Source of the DNA: Moesziomyces globuligerus
Taxonomy: Eukaryota; Basidiomycota; Ustilaginomycetes; Ustilaginales; Ustilaginaceae
Direction: 5' to 3'
Assembly (NCBI GenBank): GCA_030849465.1
Contig: JARVLF010000003.1
Span: 248,001-312,000, forward strand
Length of the DNA stretch: 64,000 bases
Below are positions 17,954 to 29,000 of the stretch, one piece after another (the stretch's first letter is position 1; every line of letters starts with the position of its first letter). The position numbers and the translations under genes are program-made. Under the pieces are notes generated by a model, which did no database searches, was not told the DNA's origin, and saw only the letters and a list, made by a program, of their open reading frames with translations.

Positions 17954-20369
17954 ATGCTGCGACGAATTGCCAGCCGCACGCTCCGCGAGCCCATGGCTCG
18001 TCCCTCGTCGCCCGGCCCGCAGCCCGTCGCTGCTACGTCGGCGGCGGTGCTTTCGTACCAGTACCAGCTGCTGCAGCAGTCGCGCGGCCTCGTCTCGTCT
18101 GTCCTCCTCAGCAGCACCCGCGACGCCTACGAGTCCAAGAAGATCGCCGAGCTCAAGTCGGAGCTCAAGTCGCGCGGCCTCGCCTCCACCGGCCGCAAGG
18201 ACGACCTCATCAAGCGTCTCGTCGACCACGACTCGTTCATCAACGGCAGCACCGCCAACCTCTCCTCAGCGCCGCGCCTTCGCTCCAAGTCCACCCTCGC
18301 CTCGCTCCGCGATGGTGCCAACAGCGACGCCAAGAAGAAGGACGCACCCGCGCCACCCGCGCCCACCGCCAAGGCGGGCCACTCGGTCGTCAAGGGCGCC
18401 CCACCCCCGACCGATGGCGGCAAGCCCGACGGTCCCACCGTCGACGCCGCTACGGCCAAGGCTGTCGCCGAGGCCACCAAGCCCCTCGGCAGCATGAAGG
18501 AGTCCGAGACCCCCGCCAACCTCGAGCCGGGCACCGTGCACAACGCTGCGGCGGACGGTCTGGCCGCTGACGCCACCGCAAAGGCTTCGCCGTCGCAGGC
18601 CGAGGACGGTCCAGCCAAGAAGACCACGCCACCTGGCTTGCCGCCTCACAAGGCACCGCAGCCCAAGGAGACGTTCAACGTCCAGATCCCTTACTATCCC
18701 GATGCGCCCGTGCCCGGACCCGAGATCCCCGTCGTCACCTCGTACACCTCGCCGCACCTGCGCCAGTCCGAGAGCGCCCACGCCGAGCCGTCGCCGTTCA
18801 CGCCCAAGGCGATCAGCGTGTCGGCGAGCTCGGCCATCTCGCACGCGTCCGACATGGCGAGCCACGAGACGTCCGAGGCCGAGAGCCAGAGCAAGGGCAT
18901 CCTCGCCGAGATCCTCGCCGATCTGCAGAAGTCGGCGGGCGTCGGCGGCAGCACGTCCGAGGCGGCGCGCAAGGGCGTCGAGGAGCGCGTCGGCGCTGCC
19001 CGCGAGGCCTGGTCCAGCGTAGCTGAGCAGGCCAAGGGGGCCTTCGCCTCCGCTACGGGCTCAGACTCCGGCTCCAAGTCCGGCTCCAGCTCCAGCTCGG
19101 GATCGTCGTCGTCGTCGTCCGGCGGCTCTTCGTCGCGCAAGAGCGCCAGCAGGCCGCTGAACGACCAGGAGCGCTCGGGCGCCTACGTGCTCGCGGGCAT
19201 CGTCGTCGGCGGCTTCGTCCTCGGTGGACTCGGCAAGCCCAAGTCCAAGGACAACCACCACCACGAAGAAGCAGACTTCAAGCAGACGAGCGGCAAGCCA
19301 GAGGAGGGCAGGACGGTCGTCACCAAGGTCGTTCCCGTCGCAGCCGTGCCGCGCGGCGATGGGGCGAGGGCCGAGGCGGATGCCAAGCCGACGGGTTCGG
19401 GCGTGCAGAAGCCGACGGGCAGCAAGGTGCTCGCGCCCGTCATGTGCGTTCCAAAGGGAACCCAGCTCAACGCCTCGGCGCCCACCGCGACCACCGAGGC
19501 CGCAGCCGCAGCCGCCATCGCCAGGCTCGCCAAGCTGTCCACGTGCGAGGTGAGCATCCCAAGGCCCTAAACCTTTCCCTCGCTGCATGTACCTACACCA
19601 ACCCTTCATGATATGCATTATGTCCCTCTCGCCCTCCGATCTTTCTCGTCATCTTGTGCCGTGTTGTTTTGGGGTGCATGTGCTGACGCCGGTTTGGTTT
19701 GGTTAGGTTTCGGATGCGATGCTCAAGCTCAAGCTCACGGCGGGCGGGTATCTGGCTGGGATTGAGGGGTATTCGCCCGTCTCCGGGGAGGGGGCCAAGG
19801 TGTGTGGGCCTGCGTTTACGGTGGAGATGGTGTCGCAGCTGGACAAGGCGGCGCCGAAGCCGGATCGACACTTTGTCGATGCGGCCGAGGGGCACGAGGG
19901 CGATGTGATGGTGATCACCGCTCCCTCGCTCGCGCGCTCGGCGGTTTGGGGCGGCCTCATGACGGCGCGCGCCCAACAGCTCGGTCTGCAAGCCGTCGTC
20001 CTGGACGGCAGATGCAGAGACCTCGCCGAACACCGCGCGGCCAACTTTGCCGTCTTTGCACGCGGACACTCTGTGCAAGGCCAGAGCCCCTTTACGCGTC
20101 CCTCGAGACTCCAGGTACCCATCACCATCTCCGACCCTTCGGCCACCCAGCAGCCGAGCGAGTTCAATCCACCCCCCAAACAGGTCACCGTCCGACCGGG
20201 CGATATCGTGCTCGCCGATCTCGACGGCGTCGTAGTCGTGCCTCCCGAAAGCGTCGACGAGGTGGTCAGGCTCGCGGAAAAGGGCAGGAGCGAGGACGAG
20301 ATGTGCTTGCACGCCATCCGAAACGGCATGCCCGTCCAACAGGCTTTCGCCACCTACCGCACAAAGTGA
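17954..20369 (+). CDS. Mitochondrial SAP-domain membrane protein (Aim34-like) spliced to an RraA/HMG-aldolase-like domain
   Basis: Two exons, 17954-19549 and 19707-20369 (157-bp intron, donor GTGAGC, acceptor TTAG), join in frame to 752 residues. Part 1: an Arg/Ser-rich presequence, a SAP motif at about 62-95 (KIAELKSELKSRGLASTGRK), long disordered Ala/Pro/Ser linkers, and one membrane span near 410-427 (AYVLAGIVVGGFVLGGLG). This is the layout of yeast Aim34. Part 2, from about residue 522: AAIARLAKLSTCEVSDAMLK, VCGPAFTVEMV, VMVITAPSLARSAVWGGLMT, LGLQAVVLDGRCRDLAEH and GDIVLADLDGVVVVPPESVD. This is the RraA/4-hydroxy-4-methyl-2-oxoglutarate aldolase fold with its Gly-Gly and DGxxRD metal/substrate motif. 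No stop codon separates the parts, so a fusion is the simplest model. A second transcript starting at ATG 19442 would give a free-standing RraA-like enzyme. Confidence 0.7.
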
Positions 20370-20486
20370 AACGCAACCCCTATCGACTCCCGTGTCCGTC
20401 CTAGACCATTGCTGCAAATCTCACACCACGTCTGCACTCGTCCTAGCGACCGATGGAGACAACTGCGTGATTGAGGCTGACGTGCT

Positions 20487-21171
20487 TTAGGCCGAGATGG
20501 CTGGGTTCTCGAGCCAGTCGAGTGCCGGATTTTCGAGATGGTCTGTTGAGCGATGTGCGAGCTCTCCCGATGTCAGTACGAACTAGACTGTGGAAACATT
20601 GGAGGTAATCGTCGTACTTACCATCAAAGTCGACGAGCTTTTCCCACTCCCTCTTCTCCCTGACTGCATCTTGGAGTTTGGACATCTGGTCCTTGTCGTT
20701 CAGTTCGACTGCGCTTCCCTGGATCTGCTTGAGCTTTGGCTCCTGCTTCTGCTGTGTCTGAGCCACGGTGTACGCCGAGAGCGAGTGGTTGTGGGGACTC
20801 AAGAGCGTCGCGTTGTTGACGAGGACGAGGAGCGCATCGGTTCCGTTGAGACTGGCGATCTTTTCGGCGAGTTTCGCCGCGTGCGGGCACGGCGTGCGCG
20901 CAGCGACGAGTTCGGGCGCCTCGTAGACACCCACGACGACGAGGCCGCGTGCGGAGGCGTGTGCGGTGGCGAGAGCCAGCGCGACCTCGGCGACGGGCGA
21001 GAGACTCGTCCAGTGGTGCGAGAGCGGCAGCGCGTCGGCGACGACGAGGTCCGAGACGGTCGAGGCGGCAAGGAGGAGTCCGAGGACGCGCGCGGAAGGA
21101 TACTTTGCGGCGTGCAGGACGAGCTTCTTGTACGCGAGCGGCGACACGCGCACCGAGGATATCGACGACAT
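20487..21171 (-). CDS. EMC8: ER membrane protein complex subunit 8/9 (EMC8)
   Basis: Two exons (20622-21171 and 20487-20542; 79-bp intron, donor GTAAGT, acceptor ACAG) give 201 residues, the usual EMC8/9 length. It is a cytosolic MPN-like subunit of the EMC insertase, which places tail-anchored and multipass proteins in the ER membrane. Visible features: SPLAYKKLVLHAAKYPSARV at the N-terminus, the pseudo-MPN stretch VADALPLSHHWTSLSPVAEV, GLVVVGVYEAPELV, and NGTDALLVLVNN. The short second exon restores the conserved tail LVDFDDHLENPALDWLENPA. It is convergent with the SAP-RraA gene (117 bp between stops) and divergent from the alpha/beta hydrolase gene. Confidence 0.92.
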
Positions 21172-21528
21172 GCTGTAGAAGCGGCGAGAGCGGCGGACGA
21201 GGTTGGGATGGGCAAGAACAAAGTGTCAAGGTGCGAGCGTGATGGCCCAAGGGCAGCACAGTCCGTGCGGTCTCGCCCCACACCTTCTTCGCAGCCCGCC
21301 TCCATCGGGATGGGATCGATCCCGATGCAGTTATTTTCCAAACCGTGTTAGACCATGATGCCGGAATCGTAGCCGCGGAGACGGCCCGACGACGACGCCT
21401 GTTCCGTGTCTTGCCCACACCTCGAGCAAGTGGAGGATTATTGGCCTGACCGCGCTATATGAAGCCTTGCCACGCTTCTCATCCGTCTCCAGTCACACCA
21501 ACCACATCGCCTCTTCTCGCTCTGCACG
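21172..21528. other. Divergent promoter region, EMC8 / alpha-beta hydrolase
   Basis: 357 bp between divergent starts. A TATAT element lies on the plus strand at 21456-21460, 69 bp before the hydrolase ATG. Nothing else recognised. Confidence 0.5.
21456..21460 (+). promoter_or_regulatory. Possible TATA box of the alpha/beta hydrolase gene
   Basis: CGCTATATGAAG, 69 bp upstream of ATG 21529, in otherwise GC-rich DNA. Assigned by sequence and spacing only. Confidence 0.4.
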
Positions 21529-22533
21529 ATGTCGCAACCCACACCGCAGACGTACACGTACAAGACGTTCGTCAACACGGACGGCACCTCGACCTCGATC
21601 CCGCTCGACGTCTACCTGCCCTCGTCGACCTCGGCGCTGACGCCGTTGATCTGGATCCACACGGGCGGCTTTCTGCAGGGCACACGCAAGTTCGTGCCTC
21701 CGCATCTGCTGCGTGCGCTCTCGCAGCATGGACTTGCCCTGATCGCGCCCGACTTCCGGCTGTGTCCGCAGGTGTCGATGCGCGAGGTGCTCGAGGACAT
21801 CACGGACGCCATCTGCTGGACGCTCAGCCCGGCGTCTCGTGCGGCGGCTGGGTTTGACGACGCGCGCGTCGCGAGCGATCGCTACATGCTCGGAGGCAGC
21901 AGTGCAGGTGGATGGCCGGCGCTGCTGCTCGGACTGCAGCTGCACGATCTGGCGAGCCGCATCCCGCGTCCTCCGCAGGCGGTCTTTGCGATCTACGCCA
22001 TCACCACCACGACGCGCGAGCTCGCCGAGTTCTTCCACACGCCCCTCCGCCCGCTACCCTGGGCTGTTGACGGCAAGCCGATCCAAGAGGCGCCGCTGAA
22101 GGAGCAGGGACATCTCACCAAGTGCCTCGATGAGCAGCATGGGCTGAAAGCGGTGGGCGATGTACGTATTCGTACCGAAGCCCCGCCCGCCGCAGAACCG
22201 GTCCGGGCGGCGCTGTACAACTTCGCGCGCCAGGAGGCCATCTACCCGGACCTGATCCACCAAACTCCCGGCGAGGCGGAAGAGGTCTGCACTCCCAGCC
22301 TTATTGCCAAGAGGATGGGCAAGGTCGGTCCGCCCGTGCTAATCGCGTACGGCGACGCCGATCCCAAGGTCCCGCACTCGCAGTCGATCCATGTCGTCGA
22401 CGCGCTCAAGCGCGCAGGCTATACCCAGGCAGAGCTCAAGGTGGTGGAGGTCAAGGGCGCAGACCATCTTTTTGACATGGACGCGCAGGTAGAGATCGAA
22501 GACATGTGGCAGTGGCTCGCCAACCACCTTTAG
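21529..22533 (+). CDS. Alpha/beta hydrolase (esterase/lipase-like)
   Basis: Single exon, 334 residues, no signal peptide or membrane span, so probably cytosolic. The fold is that of the HSL/BD-FAE-like alpha/beta hydrolases. The oxyanion motif is IWIHTGGFLQGTR (HTGG in place of HGGG), followed by IAPDFRLCPQVSMREVLEDI, the nucleophile motif MLGGSSAGGWPALLLGL with Ser125, an acid in YGDADPKVPHSQSIHVVDAL, and a C-terminal His in KGADHLFDMDAQ. All three triad residues can thus be seen. The HTGG variant of the usual HGGG is a small departure but keeps the Gly pair. The substrate is not predictable; small carboxylic esters or amides are typical for the group. Confidence 0.85.
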   Translation: MSQPTPQTYTYKTFVNTDGTSTSIPLDVYLPSSTSALTPLIWIHTGGFLQGTRKFVPPHLLRALSQHGLALIAPDFRLCPQVSMREVLEDITDAICWTLSPASRAAAGFDDARVASDRYMLGGSSAGGWPALLLGLQLHDLASRIPRPPQAVFAIYAITTTTRELAEFFHTPLRPLPWAVDGKPIQEAPLKEQGHLTKCLDEQHGLKAVGDVRIRTEAPPAAEPVRAALYNFARQEAIYPDLIHQTPGEAEEVCTPSLIAKRMGKVGPPVLIAYGDADPKVPHSQSIHVVDALKRAGYTQAELKVVEVKGADHLFDMDAQVEIEDMWQWLANHL

Positions 22534-23430
22534 ACCCCACCTGACAATCGCACATGGTAGACGAGCGCAAGAGACGTTTGAAGTGAGCCGAAGCAAGTAT
22601 GGCCTATCGGGAAGGGTCAAGAAGTGAGCCATCCCGATGGAGGTGTGAAGGTCCACGCTGAACCGCTTGCGGAGCGATTTCCCCCCACGTCCAGGCGTCG
22701 AGGCACCTCGCTGCAAACAGCCGGCAAGGCGCCGATTTTTGGGCGCAGCGAGGCGCGGAGCGTCGCAGGATGGGAAATTCATACGGCCCGCCGGGTTACG
22801 AGTGCGGACACTCGCCGCAACCGCCAAGCTTCGAAGCACAGCGTCCAAGACCGAGAGAACCACCAGCATGCCGCCGCTGCAGAGGCATCGTTGTCATACC
22901 AAGCCACACCCCTCGCACACCGTCATGGCAACTAGCTCGGCCAATTTTCCCAAAACTGCAGCATCCAAATCTTGCCCAACCTCTCCGCTCTCGAGCTCTC
23001 CTCGCCGCGATCCTCGCCGCGCTATGAAGTGAGATAGTGAGCATTGACAGCCACTTATTGAAGCAGCACCAGCCACTTATGAAAGCAGCGCATGAGAGAT
23101 GAAGGTAGTGAAAAGTAGGCATCGAGATGAAGACGAGGACAGAGTTGAAGTACGTCACGAGTGAGTAGCGTGCTTGATGCGCCCCCACGCGCAACCCCGC
23201 GTCACTGGAAGCGCCAAACGCGGGCTGCGGCGCTCCCCCACTCCGACTTTCTCCACATGCTGGGCTGCGAAAATTCGCACCGCCGTTCGACATGGCCCCG
23301 CCATGGCGGAGAGCGAACATGCTTTGAACCGCCCCCCTCGGTGACCCTCGAGCTGCATCCTTGTGCCGGCCATGGCTCCTCCGCCCCGCGCGCTCTCGGG
23401 AATGTGGTGCAGACACTTGCCGACCGGCAT

Positions 23431-23449
23431 CCCCCCCCCCCCCCCCCCC
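23431..23449. repeat. Poly-C homopolymer (19 bases)
   Basis: A run of 19 C residues about 110 bp upstream of the ENOSF1-like start codon and about 24 bp upstream of its TATA box. Length is likely to vary between strains or be miscounted by sequencing. Confidence 0.9.
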
Positions 23450-23472
23450 ACACTGGCTAGGTTGACTCGCAA

Positions 23473-23478
23473 TATATA
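23473..23478 (+). promoter_or_regulatory. TATA box of the ENOSF1-like gene
   Basis: TATATA within AATATATAGACG, 83 bp before ATG 23561. Good spacing for a fungal core promoter. Confidence 0.5.
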
Positions 23479-23560
23479 GACGTCCCGCATGCCTTGCGCT
23501 CCGCTCCTCCTCGCCCCATCTTTTGGAACACTCGCTCGCTCAGACGATAGCACGCCCAGC

Positions 23561-25161
23561 ATGACGCAGTCTTCGCCACTCATCGTGTCGTCCTACTCGA
23601 TCCACGATGTGCGTTTCCCCACCTCGCTCACCGGCGACGGTACTGACGCCATGAACAAGAGTAAGTCGCTCGCCTCTGCTTGTCCCCTGCTACGCGTGCT
23701 GGCGCCGAGATGCTGACCAAGCCCGCCTCGTTTGGCTGTTTGGACGTGGATGCAGCGTGCGACTACTCTGCCGCGTACCTCATCCTGTACACCAGTCCTA
23801 AGGAGACGGCCGAGATCGTCTCGTACCGCGGACGCGAGATGGAGGCGATCAACGCGCCGGTCAAGGAGGATTCGTCGCTGCGCGGCTTTGGCATGACGTT
23901 TACAATCGGCAAGGGCAACGAGATCTGCTGCATGGCGATCGCGTCGATCGTGGAGGAGCTGCTGCTCGGACGCGAGATCGAGCCGCTGTTTGCCGACATG
24001 GGCGCGACGTGGCAGCTGATGGTCTCGGATCCGCAGCTGCGATGGATCGGACCGGAGAAGGGTGTGGTGCACCTGGCTACGGCTGCGGTGATCAACGCGA
24101 TCTGGGACCTGTACGCGCGCTCGCGCAGCAAGCCGCTGTGGAAGCTCATCGTCGACATGTCGCCCGAGGAGCTGGTGGCCTGCATCCCCTTCCGCTACAT
24201 CAGCGATGCCATCACGCCCGCCGAGGCGCTGGCCATCCTCCAGTCCGCCAGCAAGGGCAAGCAGGAGCGAGAGGCAGAGATGGTGGCCAACGGCTACAAG
24301 GCCTACACCACCTCGGCCGGCTGGTCGGGCTACGACGACGCCAAGGTGGCGAGGCTCACGCGCTCGGCGTTGGCGCAGGGGTTCAACCACTTTAAGCTCA
24401 AGGTGGGTGCGGATGTGGAGGACGATCTGCGCCGACTGTCGTTGATGCGATCGATCGTCGACGATCCGAACGAGATGCCTGCGGGACGGGTGGAGCCGTC
24501 GGCGGCGAGTCTGGAGGGCAAGAACGCGGGGCCGACGGGATGCGTGGTGATGGTGGATGCCAACCAGGTGTGGGACGTGCAAGAGGCGATCGACTACATG
24601 GCCAAGCTCTCGCACCTGCGTCCCTGGTTCATCGAGGAGCCCACGGCGCCGGACGACGTGCTGGGCCACGCTGCGATCCGACGCGGCATCAAGCACCTCG
24701 GAATCGGCGTGGCGACGGGCGAGCACGCGCACAACCGGATGACGTTCAAGCAGCTCCTCCAGGCCGAGGCGGTCGACGTGGTGCAGATCGACTCGTGCCG
24801 TCTGGCGGGCGTCAACGAGATCCTCGCCGTCATGCTGATGGCCAAGAAGTTTGGCAAGATCGTCTGCCCGCACGCCGGCGGCGTCGGCCTGTGCGAGTAC
24901 GTGGTCCACCTGAGCCTGATCGACTACATCTGCATCAGTGCGACCAACCAACGCAACGTGCTCGAGTGGGTGGACCATCTGCACGAACACTTTGTCTACC
25001 CGGTCAGCATCAACGGCGCCGGATGCTACAACACGCCCATGGACCCGAGCGGCGGCTACAGCATCGAGATGCTCAAGAGCTCCATCGAGGACTACTCGTT
25101 CCCGCACGGCTCGTACTGGAAGGCGGGGAGCGCACGCACCGCTCCTCCCTCTGGCCACTGA
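23561..25161 (+). CDS. ENOSF1: L-fuconate dehydratase, enolase superfamily (ENOSF1 homologue)
   Basis: Two exons (23561-23660, 23756-25161; 95-bp intron, donor GTAAGT, acceptor GCAG) give 501 residues. It closely follows the ENOSF1/L-fuconate dehydratase family, which dehydrates L-fuconate (and similar acid sugars) to the 2-keto-3-deoxy acid. Shared blocks include IHDVRFPTSLTGDGTDAMNK, LRWIGPEKGVVHLATAAVIN and ACIPFRYISDAITPAEAL. Catalytic residues of the mandelate-racemase group are in place: KLK (Lys247, Lys249), metal ligands Asp301 (VMVDANQ), Glu327 (FIEEP) and Glu356 (ATGEH), and base His406 (CPHAGGVGLCEYV). Compared with the animal protein there is an extra surface segment near residues 48-70 (ETAEIVSYRGREMEAINAPV) and a longer loop before Asp301. 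All catalytic residues are intact, so it should be active. Confidence 0.93.
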
Positions 25162-26003
25162 GCCGCTCCTCTTGACGATGTTCTACACTTGGATCGCACT
25201 GTTGGCACTGTTGGCACTGTTGGCACTGTTGGCACTGCTCGCACTGTTGGATTGGAATGGAATAGGTTTTGATGGAATACGATCGGTTGTCAGCCCGAGG
25301 ATTGAGTCCAGCTTAACCTAATTGAAAGGCGAGGAGGATGAGCCGGTTGGCATCGCATCGTCACGAGACCGTGCCTTGGCCCGACTCGGATCGGCCGATG
25401 TTCGATCGCGTGTGCCCATCGGCTGAGCCACGGCTGCGCCGAGGTTGGCCGTCGTCGGCTTGGAATTCCAAAGTTGGGGGCAGCAAGCAACGTGTGGAAT
25501 TACGCAGCGCTGCATCGCCTTTGCTGCACACTGCATGCTCAGCTGCATGGCCGAGATGAGCATCAAAGCACACACCAAAGCGCAAGGCAGAAAGCGTCTG
25601 CGGTGTTGCAAGTGACAGGGCCAAGTGCTCAAGGCCACAAAAGTGGAGGATTCCGCTTGAAATGTGTGGCATCGGCACGCTCAGTCACACTCCCACTGCT
25701 GCTGCCAGTGCCGCAAAAAAATCCACACCCGCGATCTGCAACCGCTGAACCCTTGTTTCCTCGCCATCAAAGTGTCACTCGCCCTCGTCTTCACTTTCTC
25801 TTCACCTCCACCGCCCCCCCGGCTCCTCCCTGAGCTGCCATGGCATCTCAACCTTCTTTGTAGCCACTCGCTTCGTATCCATCCGCAACCTGCAACCTTG
25901 GAACTGCAACTCATCGCCCTCGTCACACCCGACCATGTCGTGCGGGCGCCTCGCCGGATTCTCCTCGTCCCCTCAACCATAGCTCAAGCGTTCTTAGCAC
26001 GCA
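25162..26003. other. Intergenic region, ENOSF1-like to DAG-lipase-like gene
   Basis: 842 bp. It begins with a 9-bp tandem repeat (25201-25250) in the 3' UTR of the ENOSF1-like gene; the last 250 bp are C/T-rich, typical of a leader for the downstream gene. No other gene seen. Confidence 0.5.
25201..25250. repeat. 9-bp minisatellite (GTTGGCACT), about 5.5 units
   Basis: Four perfect copies of GTTGGCACT at 25201-25236, one degenerate copy (GCTCGCACT) and a partial copy. It lies 40 bp after the ENOSF1-like stop codon, so probably in the transcribed 3' UTR. Confidence 0.9.
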
Positions 26004-29000
26004 ATGTCGCCCTCGGCAGATGCACACCAGACGGCTCCGGGTCCAGTTCCACCATCGCCAGAGCCAAGTCGAGATGCTGCGGCCCCTCCCTCTGGCCTCC
26101 TGGATCTCGACCTCGACGAGCTTTCGCCGCTTCCACCTGCACAGGGCTTTCCCAACAGTAGATCTGCCTCGACAGACCGCCTCGCAACTCTTCAGCTCGA
26201 TGCCGCCTCGAACAGCAAACCTCACGCTGCCGTGGCACCTTCGCCTGCCCTCAGCGCCGTCTCCTCTTCCTTTCGCCTCGAAGCGTCTCCCGTCTCGGCT
26301 CCCTCGTTGAAAAGTCCCAACACCCAGCATCCCCAACAGCACGTTGCCCAGAGCCCCCTCGTCAAGCCGCCAACAGACTCCTCGAAGCAACACCCTTCAC
26401 CACACCCCAAGTACGACTCAACGCCAGCCTTCGACAAGCTGGAAGCGCCGCCCGCGCGCTACCTCACCGTCTCCGCCATCCTCTCCCGCTCAGAGATGTA
26501 CTACCCTCCCGAAGCTTCCGACCATTGGAGCATCCTCCGCTCCCCACAAGCCATGCCTACCGATGTCCACCATCCATCGCATCACACAAGCGCAGCTCAT
26601 CCGCACAATGCACCCAAACGTCGCAAAAGCCAACGCAAACGTCCCAGCAACGGAAGTGCCATCGAAGCGCTCGGCGCCCTCCTCCTCCGCAAGGACAGCT
26701 CCGGCAGGGTCGCAACCCTCTCCTTTGCCCGTGACGACAATGACGCGACCGCCTCCCACAGGAAAAGCTCAGACCTACCTGGCCACGACTCGCGTCCCTC
26801 CACCTCCAAGCACGGCGTTCAGTCCTGGGCCACCGCTCTTGGCTCCTTGGGCAAGTCCGGCCTCCGTCTCCAGCTGCCCCAGGCACCACCTCCCAGCACG
26901 CATTCCTCCGAGCGCGGTTCTACCATCGCTGAGCGCAGAGCTCGCATGTGGCATCAGATCCTCACTCGCCAAGGCGCCGTCGTCGAGGAGCGCCAAGGCG
27001 CCTTCTCCAAGGTCCGAAGCAGACGCGCCGGTCTCACCTTCGAAGTCGGCAACGTCCACCGCAAGCTCGCACCGTCCACGCTGCTCCAAGCCGCCAACTA
27101 TCCAACCAATGGTCCGGCTCCTAAGAGCCCCACTTCTCCTGCTACCCACACCGCAGTGCCCATGCAAGGGATGCGTAGCGATCTCAGTCGATTGCCAGAC
27201 ACTATCGTCCTGAAGGCTGGCCGTCGGCCTCGCCTCAACCAGACATCCAAGTCCGAGTTCGGTATCGGCTCCGCCTACCACGATACTGCCTTGCCTGAAG
27301 CTCCTCCCAGCCCAGTCGCCATGCCCGGTGCCTGGCAGGGTGGCTCCTCCTGGCGCTCCAAGCCCGGCGATGGCTACGAAGAGGGCGCCCTCCTCCTGCC
27401 CCCGCCCCTGCTCGACGACCATGGCAGCGACGCCAACAGCTTCGAGGGCCTCCTCGGCGTCCGTCGCATGCGAGAACGCGAAAAGGCCCGCAAGCAGGCA
27501 GAGCGACTCGCAGCGCGCAATCGTCCCGCCCACAAGGTCGGTCCGCTCACCGCGCTAGCCAACTTTGTCAAGGCTGCCCATGCCGCCGAGACATCTGCAA
27601 AGCGAGGCAGGGCGGCGGGACGTGCTCACCAAGCGCCCGCTTTCCTACGCAGCTTCACCGAGCCACAGCTACGCCGCCCACGTTCTACATCCACAGCCGA
27701 CATCATCGACGAAGCAACGGCCAACTCGCCTCGCGTAAGACCAGCGGTCCAAGCAGACGGTGGCAAGGCCGGTGCAGCAGATAATGGCGTCACAAGTGAG
27801 ACCTTGCCTGTCATTCCAGCGACACCGGAAGCAGACCTTCGCAAGAGCCCGGCCGTCGCGGCTGCAAGCCCATTTCTTTCGCCAGCGGCGCGCAGAGCCG
27901 TCCTGTCGCGACGCGGGTCGCGCAACAACTCGATCGATGCCGCGGGCCGCCAACTCAACACCGTCTTTGAATTCGAGCCCCTCGACCCGTCTCAGATCCC
28001 AGACGACGAGCTGGCCTCGCCTGATCTCCCACCCATCTCTTCGCCGCTGCTGCGCCCCACTTCCTCGGCATCGAGCAAGGCGAGCAGTATGACCCGCGAT
28101 TTCCCCGTCGCTCCAAGGCTACTGCCCGTGCAGCTCTCCATGCCTCCCTCGCCCTTCACGCCCCTGGCGATCGATCTGCGCGTCGATGCACGCGACCCCC
28201 GCGGCGCGGTCACTGGCGACTACCTCTCCGCGCGCAGCCTGCACTCGGCGCCAAGGACGCCGCAGCTCGTTCCGACCATGCTCAGCCTGCCACCCTCGCC
28301 GTGGACGCCGTACGGCGACGCCGCGATCGGCAATCCGTCGCCCATGATCCACCTGCGCCTCAACACCAGCAGCACGTCTGTTCGCACCGCTCCCGGTACG
28401 CCTAGGCTCGTGCCGACGCATCTCGAGATCATCCCCTCGCCGTTTCCCACCGCGGCCGCATCTCGGCGAGGCTCACTCACCTACGACAGTCCGCACAGCC
28501 TGCGCGCTGCAAAGTCGCCCCTGGCACGCGCGATCGCCGATCCGTCAAACGTCACGACGCCTGAACCGCTTCCGAAGGAGGTAGCATTGAAGGTCGAAAC
28601 GAACGTTCGTGAATACCCGACAGAAGCAAAGAAGCCCAGCAAACTTGTCAACGGCACAGACACGACCCGACTCACCCCGTCGTCGATGCTCGTCGCTGCG
28701 GAATCCGTACTCTCCTCGCCTGCTCAGGCCTACGCCGTGAACGGAGCCAATGGTGCATCCGAACCGCAAAGGGTCCATACCGAGCTCGCAGGAGGAGCAG
28801 AGCCTCCGACAGAAGGAGAGGAGAATGAAGATGCCCCGCGGCGGGCATCGCGCCAAAGCATGGTTCACGTCGACTCTGCGGGCCGCCAGCGCTCGTTTGT
28901 GCTCTGGTTCCTGATCGGCGATCTCGGTCTCCGAAGTCGATCCGCTGAGGCAGCCACATCAGCGGACAAGGTTGGCGGCAGCGAAGCCGAGGCAGACTAT

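Larger units (their letters stand above)
22534..23560. other. Intergenic region with poly-C tract, upstream of ENOSF1-like gene
   Basis: About 1.0 kb. Contains a 19-base C homopolymer at 23431-23449 and a TATATA element at 23473-23478. No gene recognised; the open frames in it are short and overlap. Confidence 0.55.

Noticed and set aside
19442..20369. RraA-like domain as an independent gene starting at ATG 19442
   Set aside because: Possible, but no stop separates it from the upstream SAP frame and no promoter was seen; kept as an alternative transcript within the fusion model.
23593..25158. 521-codon minus-strand open frame
   Set aside because: Antisense shadow of the ENOSF1-like gene, which carries all catalytic residues on the plus strand.
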